This document shows, one piece after another, positions 38,846 through 49,100 of a stretch of 64,000 bases of DNA. The position numbers and the translations under genes are program-made. The stretch spans positions 1 through 64,000 of the forward strand of contig URAV01000011.1 of NCBI GenBank assembly GCA_900545915.1, written 5' to 3'. How positions within the stretch are numbered: position 1 is the first letter of the stretch; each line of letters starts with the position of its first letter. The DNA comes from an uncultured Porphyromonadaceae bacterium. Lineage in GTDB: Bacteria > Bacteroidota > Bacteroidia > Bacteroidales > Coprobacteraceae. The notes beneath the pieces were generated by a model. The model was not told the DNA's origin. It searched no databases and saw only the letters and a program-made list of their open reading frames with translations.

Positions 38846-40321
38846 ATGAACAACAAAGAATATATGGCAGCTCAAAGAGCTGAAAGCTGGCGAGAAGAAC
38901 TACGTCGGAACAAAAAAAATAAAGATCGTATCGATATTCCTCGAGTACACATGAACGAACTCGATCCGGCTTATCGAATCACCAACACAGAAGAAGTAAA
39001 CCAAGGTCTTACGAAAGAACAAGCTCTTACAGAAGCTTGCAGATGCCTCGACTGTCCCGATCCTTTATGCATTACAGGCTGTCCGGTAGGAATCAACATT
39101 CCGAAATTCATCAAAAACATCGAACGAGGAGAATTTATCGAAGCTGCAAAAACGTTAAAAGAAACCAGTGCATTACCTGCCGTATGCGGTCGGGTATGCC
39201 CACAAGAAAAACAATGTGAATCTAAATGTTTCTATACACAAAAACTCCACAAAGAAGCTGTTGCAATAGGATATCTCGAACGATTTGCAGCCGATTATGA
39301 ACGAGAAAGCGGACAAATATCCATTCCCGAGATAACTTCCCGAAACGGCATTAAAATTGCAGTAGTAGGATCAGGACCTGCCGGACTTTCTTTTGCCGGA
39401 GATATGATAAAAAAAGGATATTCTGTGACCGTATTCGAAGCACTCCACGAAATCGGAGGAGTATTGAAATACGGAATTCCCGAATTCCGATTACCGAATA
39501 AAATAGTCGATGTCGAAATCGACAACCTTCGGAAAATGGGTGTAGAATTTATGACCGACTGCATTATCGGAAAAACTCTGACTTATGAAGACCTACATGA
39601 AATGGGATTTAAAGGCATATTCGTAGCCAGTGGCGCAGGATTGCCCCGTTTCATGAACATACCGGGAGAAAACCTCATAGGTGTGATGTCCAGTAATGAA
39701 TACCTAACTCGTGTCAATCTTATGGATGCTGCCAGTTCCGATTCGGACACTCCGGTCATAAAAGGTAAACGAGTCGCAATTATAGGCGGAGGAAACACAG
39801 CGATGGATTCCGTCCGCACGGCACGTCGGTTAGGGGCCGATCGAGCAATAATCGTCTATCGACGTTCCGAAGAAGAGATGCCGGCTCGCATAGAAGAAAT
39901 AAAACATGCCAAACAAGAAGGCGTCGAATTTTTAACCCTCCATAATCCCATAGAATATATCGGAGACCAAACCGGCCATGTCAAACAAATGCGCCTTCAA
40001 AAAATGGAATTAGGAGAACCAGATGCATCCGGAAGAAGAAGTCCTGTTCCTATTCCCGGAGCAATCGACCTCATCGATATAGATGAAGTCGTTGTCAGTG
40101 TAGGAGTATCTCCTAATCCTCTTATTCCAAACTCTATAAAAGGGCTGGAGGTCAGTAAATGGGGGACGATTGTCGTAAATCAGGAAACCATGCAATCCGA
40201 CATTTCCGACCTCTTTGCAGGAGGGGATATTGTTCGAGGAGGAGCAACCGTAATTCTGGCAATGGGAGACGGACGGCGAGCAGCAGCAGCAATGGATGAG
40301 TACATCAAATCCCAAGCATAA
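38846..40321 (+). CDS. nfnB: Ferredoxin-NADP+ oxidoreductase subunit beta (NfnB/GltA-like)
   Basis: The 491-residue protein has two [4Fe-4S] sites near the N-terminus (CRCLDCPDPLCITGCPVGI; CGRVCPQEKQCESKC). A FAD Rossmann motif (VVGSGPAGLSFAGD) and a NADPH motif (IIGGGNTAMDSVRTARRLGA) follow, then the GG-D block DLFAGGDIVRGGATVILAMG. It is often annotated as NADPH-dependent glutamate synthase small subunit, but no large subunit is nearby and the nfnA partner lies 10 bases upstream, which favours NfnAB. A strong terminator follows. Confidence 0.9.
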   Translation: MNNKEYMAAQRAESWREELRRNKKNKDRIDIPRVHMNELDPAYRITNTEEVNQGLTKEQALTEACRCLDCPDPLCITGCPVGINIPKFIKNIERGEFIEAAKTLKETSALPAVCGRVCPQEKQCESKCFYTQKLHKEAVAIGYLERFAADYERESGQISIPEITSRNGIKIAVVGSGPAGLSFAGDMIKKGYSVTVFEALHEIGGVLKYGIPEFRLPNKIVDVEIDNLRKMGVEFMTDCIIGKTLTYEDLHEMGFKGIFVASGAGLPRFMNIPGENLIGVMSSNEYLTRVNLMDAASSDSDTPVIKGKRVAIIGGGNTAMDSVRTARRLGADRAIIVYRRSEEEMPARIEEIKHAKQEGVEFLTLHNPIEYIGDQTGHVKQMRLQKMELGEPDASGRRSPVPIPGAIDLIDIDEVVVSVGVSPNPLIPNSIKGLEVSKWGTIVVNQETMQSDISDLFAGGDIVRGGATVILAMGDGRRAAAAMDEYIKSQA

Positions 40322-40325
40322 ACAC

Positions 40326-40366
40326 AACAGGCTGCCTGAAATAAAATGAGGCAGCCTGTTTCTTTC
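40326..40366 (+). terminator. Terminator of nfnAB
   Basis: AACAGGCTGCCT pairs perfectly with AGGCAGCCTGTT (12 bp) around an 11-base loop and is followed by TCTTTCT. It may also serve the convergent Cys-rich gene, ending at 40386, from the other side. Confidence 0.9.
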
Positions 40367-40385
40367 TCACACAACCAATACGGTT

Positions 40386-40601
40386 TTATTTCGTATTAGG
40401 ACATTCTCCTTTTTGTTCGCAGCAAGGTTTCGGATTATCGCATTTCTCCTTTTTGCAATTCTCTTTTTTACAATCGCCTTTTTTCTGCGGACATTCGGTT
40501 TTTGACTTAGGACACTCTTTTTTATTTTGTGCAATCGCATTACCGCCGATCATCATCGATACGGCCATAAAAGCTAATACTAAACCTTTTTTCATCATCA
40601 T
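40386..40601 (-). CDS. Small secreted Cys/Lys-rich protein
   Basis: I do not recognise a family. With the start at MMMKKGLVLAFMAVSMMIGG the protein has 71 residues; a signal peptide ends near NAIAQ. The mature part of about 45 residues has eight cysteines spaced by Lys, Glu, Pro and Asn (ECPKSKTECPQKKGDCKKEN, CCEQKGECP). Such spacing suggests metal binding or disulfide bonds. Nine more in-frame codons upstream are possible but would spoil the signal peptide. A TATATTTG -7 box precedes it. Single-gene unit. Confidence 0.7.
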   Translation of the reverse strand: MMMKKGLVLAFMAVSMMIGGNAIAQNKKECPKSKTECPQKKGDCKKENCKKEKCDNPKPCCEQKGECPNTK

Positions 40602-40625
40602 AATAATATTAAAAATTTGACTGCA

Positions 40626-40633
40626 CAAATATA
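40626..40633 (-). promoter_or_regulatory. -7 element of the Cys-rich gene
   Basis: TATATTTG on the minus strand matches TAnnTTTG and lies 25 bases before the chosen start, which supports the shorter start codon choice. Confidence 0.55.
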
Positions 40634-40839
40634 AGACCCGAAATCCGCTCTTCTCTTTAACAAAATATAAAAAGAATAATCACATAACCCCAGAATAACT
40701 ATAAAATACAAGCAATAACTAAAAAAACTATATCAATAACCATTTTAACCTAAAAATATCTTCCATCTTCCCAAATCTCAGCCCATTTCATACTTTTAAA
40801 TATTCTCTGTCCCTTCCTTTCTACATCAGAAAAAAAATG

Positions 40840-40847
40840 TATCTTCG
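40840..40847 (+). promoter_or_regulatory. Possible -7 element before tcdA
   Basis: TATCTTCG differs from TAnnTTTG by one base and lies 21 bases before the tcdA ATG. Confidence 0.35.
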
Positions 40848-40868
40848 TAAGATTAAAATAAAGAACAA

Positions 40869-41588
40869 ATGGAAGAATGGCTATCTCGAACCGAACAGCT
40901 TTTAGGAAAAGAGACACTATCTACACTGCAAAATTCTCACGTCCTTATCGTCGGTGTAGGCGGAGTTGGTGCGTATGCTGCCGAGATGGTTTGCAGAGCC
41001 GGAGTTCAAGAAATAACCATTGTTGATGGGGATAATATAAACCCGACGAATATCAACCGACAACTAATCGCAACACATAGTACGATAGGTAAACCCAAGA
41101 CCCAAGTTCTGGCACAACGGTTATTAGATATTAACCCCCGACTCAATATACATATAAAGCAGCTATATATGGATGAAATCCAAACCGGACTATTGCTGGA
41201 TGAAGCAAAATACGATTATGCAATCGATGCGATCGATACCCTCAGCCCCAAAATCGCACTATTGACAGGCTGTTTGAAACGAAAAATAAAAGTCATATCC
41301 TCGATGGGTGCGGGCGGGCGTATCGATCCTACACGCATCGCATACGCAGATATTTCGGAAACATACCATTGCGCTTTAGCCAAAGCCGTAAGAAAAAGAC
41401 TGAAAGATGCAGGTATAAACAAAGGTATTAAAGTCGTTTTCTCCTCGGAACAACCTGACCGCAATGCGATTATACGGACAGATGAAGAACGAAATAAAAA
41501 ATCGACAGTCGGAACGATTTCCTATCTGCCGGCAATCTTCGGATGTTATTTAGCTGCCTATGTCATACGCAAACTTTCACAAAAATGA
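40869..41588 (+). CDS. tcdA: tRNA threonylcarbamoyladenosine dehydratase
   Basis: This E1-like ThiF-family enzyme cyclises t6A37 in tRNA to ct6A with ATP. The 239-residue protein shows the nucleotide motif [20 protein letters not shown], the [20 protein letters not shown] block with the catalytic Arg, and [17 protein letters not shown]. It is slightly shorter than the E. coli protein. Its stop overlaps the ABC ATPase start (ATGA), opening a set of four coupled genes. Confidence 0.92.
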   Translation: MEEWLSRTEQLLGKETLSTLQNSHVLIVGVGGVGAYAAEMVCRAGVQEITIVDGDNINPTNINRQLIATHSTIGKPKTQVLAQRLLDINPRLNIHIKQLYMDEIQTGLLLDEAKYDYAIDAIDTLSPKIALLTGCLKRKIKVISSMGAGGRIDPTRIAYADISETYHCALAKAVRKRLKDAGINKGIKVVFSSEQPDRNAIIRTDEERNKKSTVGTISYLPAIFGCYLAAYVIRKLSQK

Positions 41589-42265
41589 TCGATATTATAA
41601 ATATACATAAAAGTTACGGATCTCTCGAAGTGTTGAAAGGAATCAATGCCCATATCGACAAAGGAGAGATCGTCTCTATCGTAGGTCCCAGTGGAGCGGG
41701 GAAAACAACACTATTGCAAATCATAGGAACTCTGGATAAACCGGATTCGGGAGAAATACAAATTGGAGAGATCCGGATCGGGAAATTAAAAGAGAAAGAG
41801 TTGTCTGCTTTCCGAAACAACCACATCGGTTTTGTATTTCAGTTTCACCAATTACTCCCTGAATTTACAGCTATCGAAAATGTTATGATTCCGGCATTAA
41901 TCCGAAAAGAAAAATCTTCGGTCGCCCGTAAACGGGCAAAAGAGATACTGGACTATCTAAACCTATCGGATAGAATGGGACACAAACCTGCTCAATTATC
42001 CGGCGGAGAAAAACAAAGAGTGGCTGTAGCCCGTGCATTGATAAACCAGCCGGATGTCATTTTAGCAGACGAGCCGTCCGGCAGTCTCGACACTCAAAAT
42101 AAAGAAGAGTTACACAAGCTCTTCTTCGACCTGAGAAACGAAATGGGGCAAACATTTGTTATTGTTACGCACGATGAATCTTTAGCTTTAATTACAGATC
42201 GGGTGATACACATGAAAGATGGACAGATAATTACTCCGGAAGAGAACATAAACGAGGTCTTATGA
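41585..42265 (+). CDS. ABC transporter ATP-binding protein (LolD/MacB type)
   Basis: The protein, 226 residues from [19 protein letters not shown], is a single nucleotide-binding domain: Walker [11 protein letters not shown] loop [12 protein letters not shown], signature [15 protein letters not shown], Walker [13 protein letters not shown] and H loop VIVTHD. The sequence type matches LolD of lipoprotein release, but no LolC/E permease is adjacent, so the partner is unknown. The ATG lies in the tcdA stop (ATGA), so I rejected the longer frame that begins inside tcdA. Confidence 0.9.
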   Translation: MIDIINIHKSYGSLEVLKGINAHIDKGEIVSIVGPSGAGKTTLLQIIGTLDKPDSGEIQIGEIRIGKLKEKELSAFRNNHIGFVFQFHQLLPEFTAIENVMIPALIRKEKSSVARKRAKEILDYLNLSDRMGHKPAQLSGGEKQRVAVARALINQPDVILADEPSGSLDTQNKEELHKLFFDLRNEMGQTFVIVTHDESLALITDRVIHMKDGQIITPEENINEVL

Positions 42266-42927
42266 AACGGTCATTTCAACTTATACTATTTTTGACAATT
42301 GTAATTCTCAGCGCCTGCAATGACGATGTCCGATACGATTATGGAAATTTTCGAATGGACTTTGTAACGGTTCTCTCTCCAGAAGAAGGAATACGGTTTC
42401 TCAGAGATGACGGGATCATCTTGCTCTCCGAAACAGCAAACGACGCAGATAACGAATATCTCGTTACCGGAAAAAGAATCCTATTGAGATATATACCCGG
42501 AGAACAAATTTCTCAAACAGAATTATCGGCAAAGATACAATCGATAACCTTCATTCCAGAAGGAGATATAACTTTTGTTTCACGAAAAGAACAAACCGAA
42601 TCATTCGGCAGTGACCCGCTATATATTATCTCGCTTTGGCCTGGAGGCGGATATTTAAACCTCCGGTATAAAATAGAACAAAATAATGACAAACACCAGT
42701 TCGCTTTATTTTATATTCAAGAAAACCAAGTTTCGCCGGATACGATTTTTCTTGAATTACGGCACAAAGCAGACAGCGATAATCCGGGCTATCTAAGCAA
42801 AGGTTATGCCGCATTCTCTTTACAAAAAATACAAGATAAGATTCCGGAAGTAAAAGCCATAAAAGTCAATGCAAACATAAGCAATCTAAAACAACAATAT
42901 TTTATATTTAATACACAAACATTATGA
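42262..42927 (+). CDS. NigD-like lipoprotein
   Basis: The 221-residue protein has a lipoprotein signal ([11 protein letters not shown], Cys19) followed by an acidic stretch [10 protein letters not shown], which in Bacteroidetes tends to direct lipoproteins to the cell surface. The body, with [31 protein letters not shown] and [10 protein letters not shown], fits the NigD family named from a Prevotella bacteriocin locus; family function is not established. It overlaps the ABC gene stop and the DUF3467 start by ATGA. Confidence 0.8.
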   Translation: MKRSFQLILFLTIVILSACNDDVRYDYGNFRMDFVTVLSPEEGIRFLRDDGIILLSETANDADNEYLVTGKRILLRYIPGEQISQTELSAKIQSITFIPEGDITFVSRKEQTESFGSDPLYIISLWPGGGYLNLRYKIEQNNDKHQFALFYIQENQVSPDTIFLELRHKADSDNPGYLSKGYAAFSLQKIQDKIPEVKAIKVNANISNLKQQYFIFNTQTL

Positions 42928-43226
42928 ACGAAAAGAACCAATTACAAATAGAACTCAGTGCCGAAGTTGCAGAAGGCATATACTCCAATCTTGCAGTCAT
43001 CTCCCACTCTTCTTCTGAGTTTGTGGTCGACTTTATCCGTATTATGCCGGGAATTCCTAAAGCTCCTGTGAAATCACGAATCGTACTTACTCCCGAACAT
43101 GCAAAGCGACTGATGTTCGCATTACAAGAAAATATTATAAAATACGAAAAACAATTCGGTAATATCCGAATTACCGAACCAGAAAACAATATTCCTCCGT
43201 TCATGACTCCCGGAGGTGAAGCTTAG
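42924..43226 (+). CDS. DUF3467 family protein
   Basis: The 100-residue cytosolic protein shows the DUF3467 pattern: EGIYSNLAVISHSSSEFVVD, FIRIMPGIPKAPVKSRIVLT, PEHAKRLMFALQENIIKYE. Its function is unknown; members are common in Bacteroidetes. ATG overlaps the NigD-like stop. The TAG stop lies inside the first bases of a dispersed repeat copy. Confidence 0.85.
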   Translation: MNEKNQLQIELSAEVAEGIYSNLAVISHSSSEFVVDFIRIMPGIPKAPVKSRIVLTPEHAKRLMFALQENIIKYEKQFGNIRITEPENNIPPFMTPGGEA

Positions 43227-43399
43227 AGCTTGTATAAATTTTGCTCGGGTCAGTTTTGAGAGTTTCTTTCGAGGATATTTTTCTGATTTTACAAGGAGGA
43301 TAGCGGGCTATCTGACGAGGAAAAACAGGAAAATAGACCGGAAGAAAACGCAAAGATGACCTGATAATATTTTTTTATTGGAAAATTTATACAGGCTCT
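43225..43399 (+). repeat. Dispersed inverted-repeat element, copy 5 (reference)
   Basis: This 175-base copy begins AGAGCTTGTATAAATTTTGC and ends AAAATTTATACAGGCTCT, giving terminal repeats of 18-20 bp. Inside lie GAGAGTTTCTTTCGAGGATA, the hairpin GATAGCGGGCTATC (43299-43312), and GACCGGAAGAAAACGCAAAG followed by ATGACCTGATAATATTTTTT. No ORF runs through it. Its first bases form the stop codon of the DUF3467 gene. Confidence 0.9.
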
Positions 43400-43400
43400 A

Positions 43401-43417
43401 AGAGCCTGTATAAATTT
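43401..43417 (+). repeat. Solo terminal repeat
   Basis: AGAGCCTGTATAAATTT directly follows the right end of the preceding copy and matches a left terminal repeat. The following bases do not match the element, so this is a single end left by a second copy. Confidence 0.65.
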
Positions 43418-43485
43418 CTATCCGAGATAAATAATGGAGTTTAGAAGATTTTTAATCATTTAAAATAAAAAGTTTTCCTCGAATT

Positions 43486-43959
43486 ATGAAAACATATACT
43501 ATCAATGATTTCGGAAAAATAGAAGAGATTATCAAGAGTGCACAAACCTGCTTTATAGGAATAAACAATCCTGAGGGTGCTCCATATATTATCCCGATGA
43601 ATTTCGGATATGAAAACGGAATTTTTTATTTACACTCAGGACCTGAAGGGAAAAAAACGGAACTCATTCGTAATGATAACCGAATAAGTCTATCTCTCCA
43701 CGGAAATACCAAATTAGTATTCCAACACCCCGAAGTAGCTTGCAGTTACAGCATGGCTGCCGAGAGTATTGTATGCGAAGGAAAAGTTAAACTCATAACT
43801 GATTATGATGAAAAAATTCGCTGCCTAAATATCATAATGCGACACTACACCGATCGAGAGTTCAAATATAATGCCCCAGCAGTGAATAATATCTGCATTT
43901 GGGAAATAAAACCGGAACAAATATTTTGTAAATCTTTCGGGAACTCAGCAAAAAGATAA
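43486..43959 (+). CDS. Pyridoxamine 5'-phosphate oxidase family protein (NimA-like)
   Basis: The 157-residue protein has a flavin-binding split-barrel pattern: CFIGINNPEGAPYIIPMNFG, YENGIFYLHSGPEGKKTELI, DNRISLSLHG and SIVCEGKVKLI. It belongs to the group that includes Nim 5-nitroimidazole reductases, but many members are general flavin or haem binding proteins; resistance cannot be claimed. It is a single gene between a repeat copy and cysS. Confidence 0.8.
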   Translation: MKTYTINDFGKIEEIIKSAQTCFIGINNPEGAPYIIPMNFGYENGIFYLHSGPEGKKTELIRNDNRISLSLHGNTKLVFQHPEVACSYSMAAESIVCEGKVKLITDYDEKIRCLNIIMRHYTDREFKYNAPAVNNICIWEIKPEQIFCKSFGNSAKR

Positions 43960-44009
43960 ATAGTACAATGAAATCCGTATCCTGATTGTCTTAATTTCTC
44001 TCAAATCAT

Positions 44010-44017
44010 TACCTTTG
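44010..44017 (+). promoter_or_regulatory. cysS promoter -7 element
   Basis: TACCTTTG matches TAnnTTTG, with a TTG at 43986-43988 about 21 bases upstream as a possible -33 box. It lies 23 bases before the cysS start. Confidence 0.6.
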
Positions 44018-44039
44018 TAATGTGTAATTAAATAAAAAC

Positions 44040-45518
44040 ATGGAACATAAACTTAATATTTACAACACGCTCAGCAGAAAGAAAGAACTTTTTATTCCGC
44101 TCAATTCTCCGTATGTAGGCATGTATGTCTGCGGACCTACGGTTTATGGAGATGGGCATCTCGGGCATGCCCGTCCGGCAATTACTTTCGACCTGCTTTT
44201 CCGTTATCTGAAGCATCTCGGATATAAAGTCCGTTATGTACGCAACATTACAGACGTAGGACATCTCGAAAACGATGCGGACGAAGGAGAAGATAAAATT
44301 GCAAAAAAAGCGCGGCTCGAGCAATTAGAACCGATGGAAGTAGTACAATACTATCTTAACCGATACCACAAAGCAATGGAAGCCTTGAATGTTCTTCCGC
44401 CCAGCATAGAGCCTCATGCTTCAGGTCATATTATAGAACAAATCGAATATATAAAAAAAATATTGGATGCAGGATACGCATACATTAGCGACGGATCGGT
44501 TTATTTCGATGTAGAAAAATATAATAAAGACTTTCATTACGGAAAACTTTCCGGACGTAATATCGACGAACTGCTCAATACGACACGGGCTCTTGACGGA
44601 CAACAAGAAAAACGCAACAGCGTCGATTTCGCTCTTTGGAAAAAAGCCTCACCCGAACATATCATGCGGTGGCCCTCACCATGGAGTGACGGTTTTCCCG
44701 GTTGGCATCTCGAATGTTCCGCTATGGGAACAAAATATTTAGGAGAAGAATTCGATATTCACGGAGGAGGTATGGATCTACTCTTTCCGCATCACGAATG
44801 CGAAATCGCACAATCCGTAGCGGCACAAGGAAAAGAAACCGTACATTACTGGATGCATAACAACATGATTACGATCAACGGACAGAAAATGGGGAAATCC
44901 TTAGGTAACTTCATCACATTAGACCAGTTCTTTACCGGAGATCATAAACTGTTATCTCAACCATTCAGTCCCATGACAATACGGTTCTTTATCTTGCAAG
45001 CACATTACCGCAGTACGCTTGATTTCAGTAACGATGCTCTCATCGCTGCAGAAAAAGCATATCAACGGCTTAGTGAAGGCTGGGAAAATCTCAATAAGAT
45101 CATTCCGGGAACAGACTCTACCGTAGATATTAAAAATCTTCGGGAAAAATGTTACGAAGCAATGAACGATGACTTGAGCTCCCCGATTGTCATTTCATAC
45201 CTATTCGATGCTGTTCGCATCATCAATACAATCCTTTCCGGCAAAGCCTCTATAAACGAAACCGATTTACAGGAACTCAAAGACATATTTCAAACATTCA
45301 TGTTCGATATATTAGGGTTAAAAGTAGAAAATAGTACAATGAGCAACGCTTCTAACGAAGCTTACGAAAAAGCTGTCGATCTATTGCTCGATGTACGCCA
45401 AGAAGCAAAGAGTCATAAAGATTGGCAAACAGCAGACTTCATCCGCAATAAACTCTCTGAAATCGGATTTGAAATTAAAGACACCAAAGACGGTGCTGAA
45501 TGGAAATTAAATAAATAA
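44040..45518 (+). CDS. cysS: Cysteinyl-tRNA synthetase
   Basis: The class I synthetase charges tRNA-Cys. The 492-residue protein has the zinc-bound amino acid site [16 protein letters not shown] with the HIGH-type [14 protein letters not shown] and HHECEIAQS as zinc ligands, and KMGKSLGN as the KMSKS-type loop. The C-terminal helical anticodon-binding part is complete. It is transcribed alone and is followed by a terminator. Confidence 0.98.
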   Translation: MEHKLNIYNTLSRKKELFIPLNSPYVGMYVCGPTVYGDGHLGHARPAITFDLLFRYLKHLGYKVRYVRNITDVGHLENDADEGEDKIAKKARLEQLEPMEVVQYYLNRYHKAMEALNVLPPSIEPHASGHIIEQIEYIKKILDAGYAYISDGSVYFDVEKYNKDFHYGKLSGRNIDELLNTTRALDGQQEKRNSVDFALWKKASPEHIMRWPSPWSDGFPGWHLECSAMGTKYLGEEFDIHGGGMDLLFPHHECEIAQSVAAQGKETVHYWMHNNMITINGQKMGKSLGNFITLDQFFTGDHKLLSQPFSPMTIRFFILQAHYRSTLDFSNDALIAAEKAYQRLSEGWENLNKIIPGTDSTVDIKNLREKCYEAMNDDLSSPIVISYLFDAVRIINTILSGKASINETDLQELKDIFQTFMFDILGLKVENSTMSNASNEAYEKAVDLLLDVRQEAKSHKDWQTADFIRNKLSEIGFEIKDTKDGAEWKLNK

Positions 45519-45538
45519 TAATCGTCTATAAAAAACAT

Positions 45539-45588
45539 AGGGAGTTTTCTGCATAAACAATATGGCGGGAAGCTCCTTTTCTATTTTA
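45539..45588 (+). terminator. Terminator after cysS
   Basis: GGAGTTTTCTGC pairs with GCGGGAAGCTCC using G-T pairs around an 11-13 base loop, followed by TTTTCTATTTT. It sits 21 bases after the cysS stop. Confidence 0.7.
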
Positions 45589-45603
45589 TAAAAAGAAAAT
45601 ATT

Positions 45604-45984
45604 ATGGATTATATCGAATTTTTTAAAAATGACCGTTTCGCAACAGAAGCCGGCATTATACTTTCTGAAGTCCGTCCCGGATATGCAAAAGCCGAACTAA
45701 AAATAAACGAACACCACCTGAATGCAGGAAACGTCGTTCAAGGAGGAGCATTGTTTACTTTAGCGGATCTGGCGATTGCCGCTGCCGCTAACGCTAACGG
45801 ACGTTTGGCGTTCTCTATACAGTCAGATATTCGGTTTCTTGAAAGCGCCACGATCGGAGAAACATTGATCGCAGAAGCTCAAGAAATTTTACTACATAAA
45901 ACGATCTGTCACTATAAAGCGAACATCACCACCGAAAATGGCCGGCTTATTGCCGTTTGCGATGGAATATGTTATAGAAAATAA
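45604..45984 (+). CDS. PaaI-type hotdog thioesterase
   Basis: The 126-residue protein is one hotdog domain. The family block NAGNVVQGGALFTLADLAIA contains the conserved Gly-Gly and the acidic residue (Asp) of the active helix, and FSIQSDIRFLESATIGETLI follows. It should hydrolyse acyl- or aryl-CoA esters in the cytosol; substrate unknown. It starts 15 bases after the cysS terminator. Confidence 0.87.
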   Translation: MDYIEFFKNDRFATEAGIILSEVRPGYAKAELKINEHHLNAGNVVQGGALFTLADLAIAAAANANGRLAFSIQSDIRFLESATIGETLIAEAQEILLHKTICHYKANITTENGRLIAVCDGICYRK

Positions 45985-46082
45985 GATTACAGGATCGTTT
46001 CAAAAAAATGGAAATAGTTCCATAAAATAAATTACGGGATATATTGATTCGATACATTCCTATCTGCGAGGAGAATATTATA

Positions 46083-46090
46083 TTACTTTG
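46083..46090 (+). promoter_or_regulatory. Possible -7 element of phosphoesterase gene
   Basis: TTACTTTG is one base away from TAnnTTTG and lies 41 bases before the start of the large phosphoesterase gene. Confidence 0.35.
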
Positions 46091-46131
46091 GTTACTCAAA
46101 TACTTGAATCCAAAACCAAAACACAATAACA

Positions 46132-49100
46132 ATGAAAAAATCTCTCCTCGCAGGAATATTCCTGCTCACTACACTGTTACCTGCGTCTGCGCAAAACTTA
46201 TTACAAGACGGAGGTTTCGAAAACACCAAAACGTACGATTATGCAAACAACAAATCGACTGGTGAACTACCTCGAATTTCAGCCTTAGGCAAATTAGGCA
46301 GCAATACGGAGACCAATAATCCGGTAATGGAGGCAGAAACAGTCGTACAAGGTTCTTGGTATCGTAAATCGGCAAACAGCGGATATAATCACGGGAAAAT
46401 CGTTACCGATGATTATGCAGAAGGTGAAAAAGCGCTGAATCTGAGTATCACTGCCGGCAGTACGACAGCCAAACTGGACACATGGGATAACAATACCGCT
46501 ATTCAATATGTCACAATAGATCGTACAAAACAATATGTTCTAAAATTTAAAGCAAAAAATTTAGTCGGAAATTATCCGGTTTTCGCCGGGATGTCTGTAG
46601 GCGGAGGTTACGAAGTGTCCGGTAGCGACTGGATAACATTATCTTCGAACTGGGAAGAATATTCTCTTACGATAGACCCGACACAACACCAAGCCTCCGA
46701 CACACATTACAGCGATGGCGATTTTCAAAAATCAGGAGTCGTATTCGGAAACAGAACAGAGTATGACGAAAATAACAAATCTCTTGAATCTTCTATACTT
46801 ATCGATGATGTTCGCCTATATGAAAAAGGTAGCGAACCGGAAGAGGGGGATGTAAAAGACTTTATTATTAACGGAAACTTCGAAACCGGAGAGCCCAACA
46901 CGAGTATCGTTACAGGAACTGACAAATGGGGCGACTTTGTCGGGAAATGGGCTCTTGTCATTAAAGACAAATCTACAGGAACAGGAAGCATCACGACCGA
47001 AGATGTTCATAATGGTAGCCAAGCACTAAAAGTAGAATTGACCAATATCTCTGCACGTTATCATTTCTTCCTCACTCAAGAGCTTCAAAATTTTACTCCG
47101 GGAGAATATACGTTCGCCTTATGGATGAAAGCATCAAAAGCGGATATACCGTTCAGAGTAGATTTTTCTATTGACGATGACAATATAGATGTCGTTAAAT
47201 CTGCACAAACGACCGCAATCGAATGGACTCGTTATGAAATAAAAGTCGATCTCTCGGATAAAACATCAGAAGATCTTTCCACCCTTCGCATACGCATCCG
47301 CCCCAATTGTGAATCAGGAGGATCGGTACAAAATGAAGCCGTTACTTACTATATCGATGACATCAGCTTTACATCGACCTCCTCTGAAGAAGAAAAACCC
47401 GATGAAGGAGAGCAAAAAGAATTCATCACCAATGGAGATTTCGAAATCGGAGATCCCAATTCAAGTATTGTTATGGGGACAGATCCGTGGGGATCTAATT
47501 TAGTGAATACTTGGGGACTTGTCATTAAAGACGGATCTACCGGAACAGGAACTATTACGACCGAAGAAGTACACGGAGGCAGTCAGGCTCTAAAAATCGA
47601 TTTAACGAACATTAATTACCGATACCGATTCTTTCTCGCCCAAGAAGTCAAGAATCTTGCTCCAGCAGAATACACTTTTGTCATGTGGATGAAAGCATCA
47701 AAAGCAGGAATTCCTTTCCGAGTAGATTTCTCAATAAGCAACACAGTTGATGTTCTTACGTCCTCACAAACAACATCCACCGAATGGACTCGCTACGAAA
47801 TAAAGGTCGATATGTCAAGCATTAAAGCAACCGACTTATCTACTTGCCGTATAAGTATCCGCCCCAATTGTACATCAGGAGGATCAGTACAAAACGAAGC
47901 CGTTACTTACTACCTTGATGATATCAGCTTTAAAGGAATCGTACCGGACGTGATCATATTTCAACCAGAGCCGTATTTGCAAAGCAAAACAACCGAAAGT
48001 ATTTTGATCAACTGGCGAAGTGCCGATGGAGAAAAAGGTGTACCAACCGTAGAATACGGAACTACCGATCTGAATCTCACGGCAACAGGTACGACAAAAT
48101 CCGTAGGAAGTTTGAAATGGTCCGGTGTGCGACTGACCGGTTTATTGCCTGATACCGAGTACCAATACCGTTGCCGGATCGGTGATAATATTTCTGAAGT
48201 CTACAAATTCCGTACACTTCCGGATAAAAACGTAAGCCGGAAAATCCGTTTCCTCTCATTCGGAGACTCACATGAGGCCAGCTCTGTAACACCGGTACGG
48301 GAAGCTGCATTAAAATTCTTAAAACAGGAATTCGGAGAAGATTTACAAAACCATTTTGATTTCATTACATGTACCGGAGATATTATCTATAATTATGGAC
48401 AATATGAAAATGAATTTGTAGAATCGCTCTTTACTCCGAACAAAGAACTTACGAATGCTCTTCCCATGAATATCGCTGCAGGTAATCACGATTTTGAGAA
48501 AAACGACTCAGAACATTCATATTTCTATGATTTCATGGATTTCACCGATTTGAGCGATGCCGAAGGAGATGCAAAAGGGAAATACTATGCTCAACAAATA
48601 GGAAACGCCCTATACATTTATTTGAATACCAACCGACAATATCTTTGTCCGACAGATAACAGCAATCAGACTTATCAAACGAACACCGAGACACAATTGA
48701 AATGGCTAAAAGATAAGCTGACAACTGCAGAAAGCGATAACACGATAGACATGGTCTTCATTTTCGGACATCACGGACACAGATACGAGATGTGGTCAGC
48801 TCCTGATAATACAGCAACCCGTGAAGAAATTGCCGAACGGCTGTTCCCGGTATTTGAAAACTCCACAAAAATAAAAATGTATATGTATGGGCATACCCAT
48901 TCTGTAGAAAGAGGTATCCTTGAACTCAAAAACGGGAAAAGTATAACCCTTTTCCTGAACGGTAACGGAGGTTCTTATCCTGATTATTTTGGAAAATACA
49001 GCACAAACATAGATTATCCCGAAATACACCGGAATTCAGAGTTTATCGGATTTGCAATTACCGAAGTAGATCCTGTCGAAAAATCATATCAAACGACATA

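Noticed and set aside
41543..41584. Upstream start for the ABC ATPase inside tcdA
   Set aside because: The added 14 residues are the other-frame reading of tcdA; the ATGA overlap at 41585 gives the normal family start.
43225..43399. Clear target-site duplication at the element ends
   Set aside because: The flanks of the three best copies (27582, 43225, 50082) show no shared direct repeat of fixed length, so a duplication cannot be claimed.
43486..43959. Calling this gene a nitroimidazole resistance (nim) gene
   Set aside because: The split-barrel family is broad, and no feature visible here proves Nim activity.
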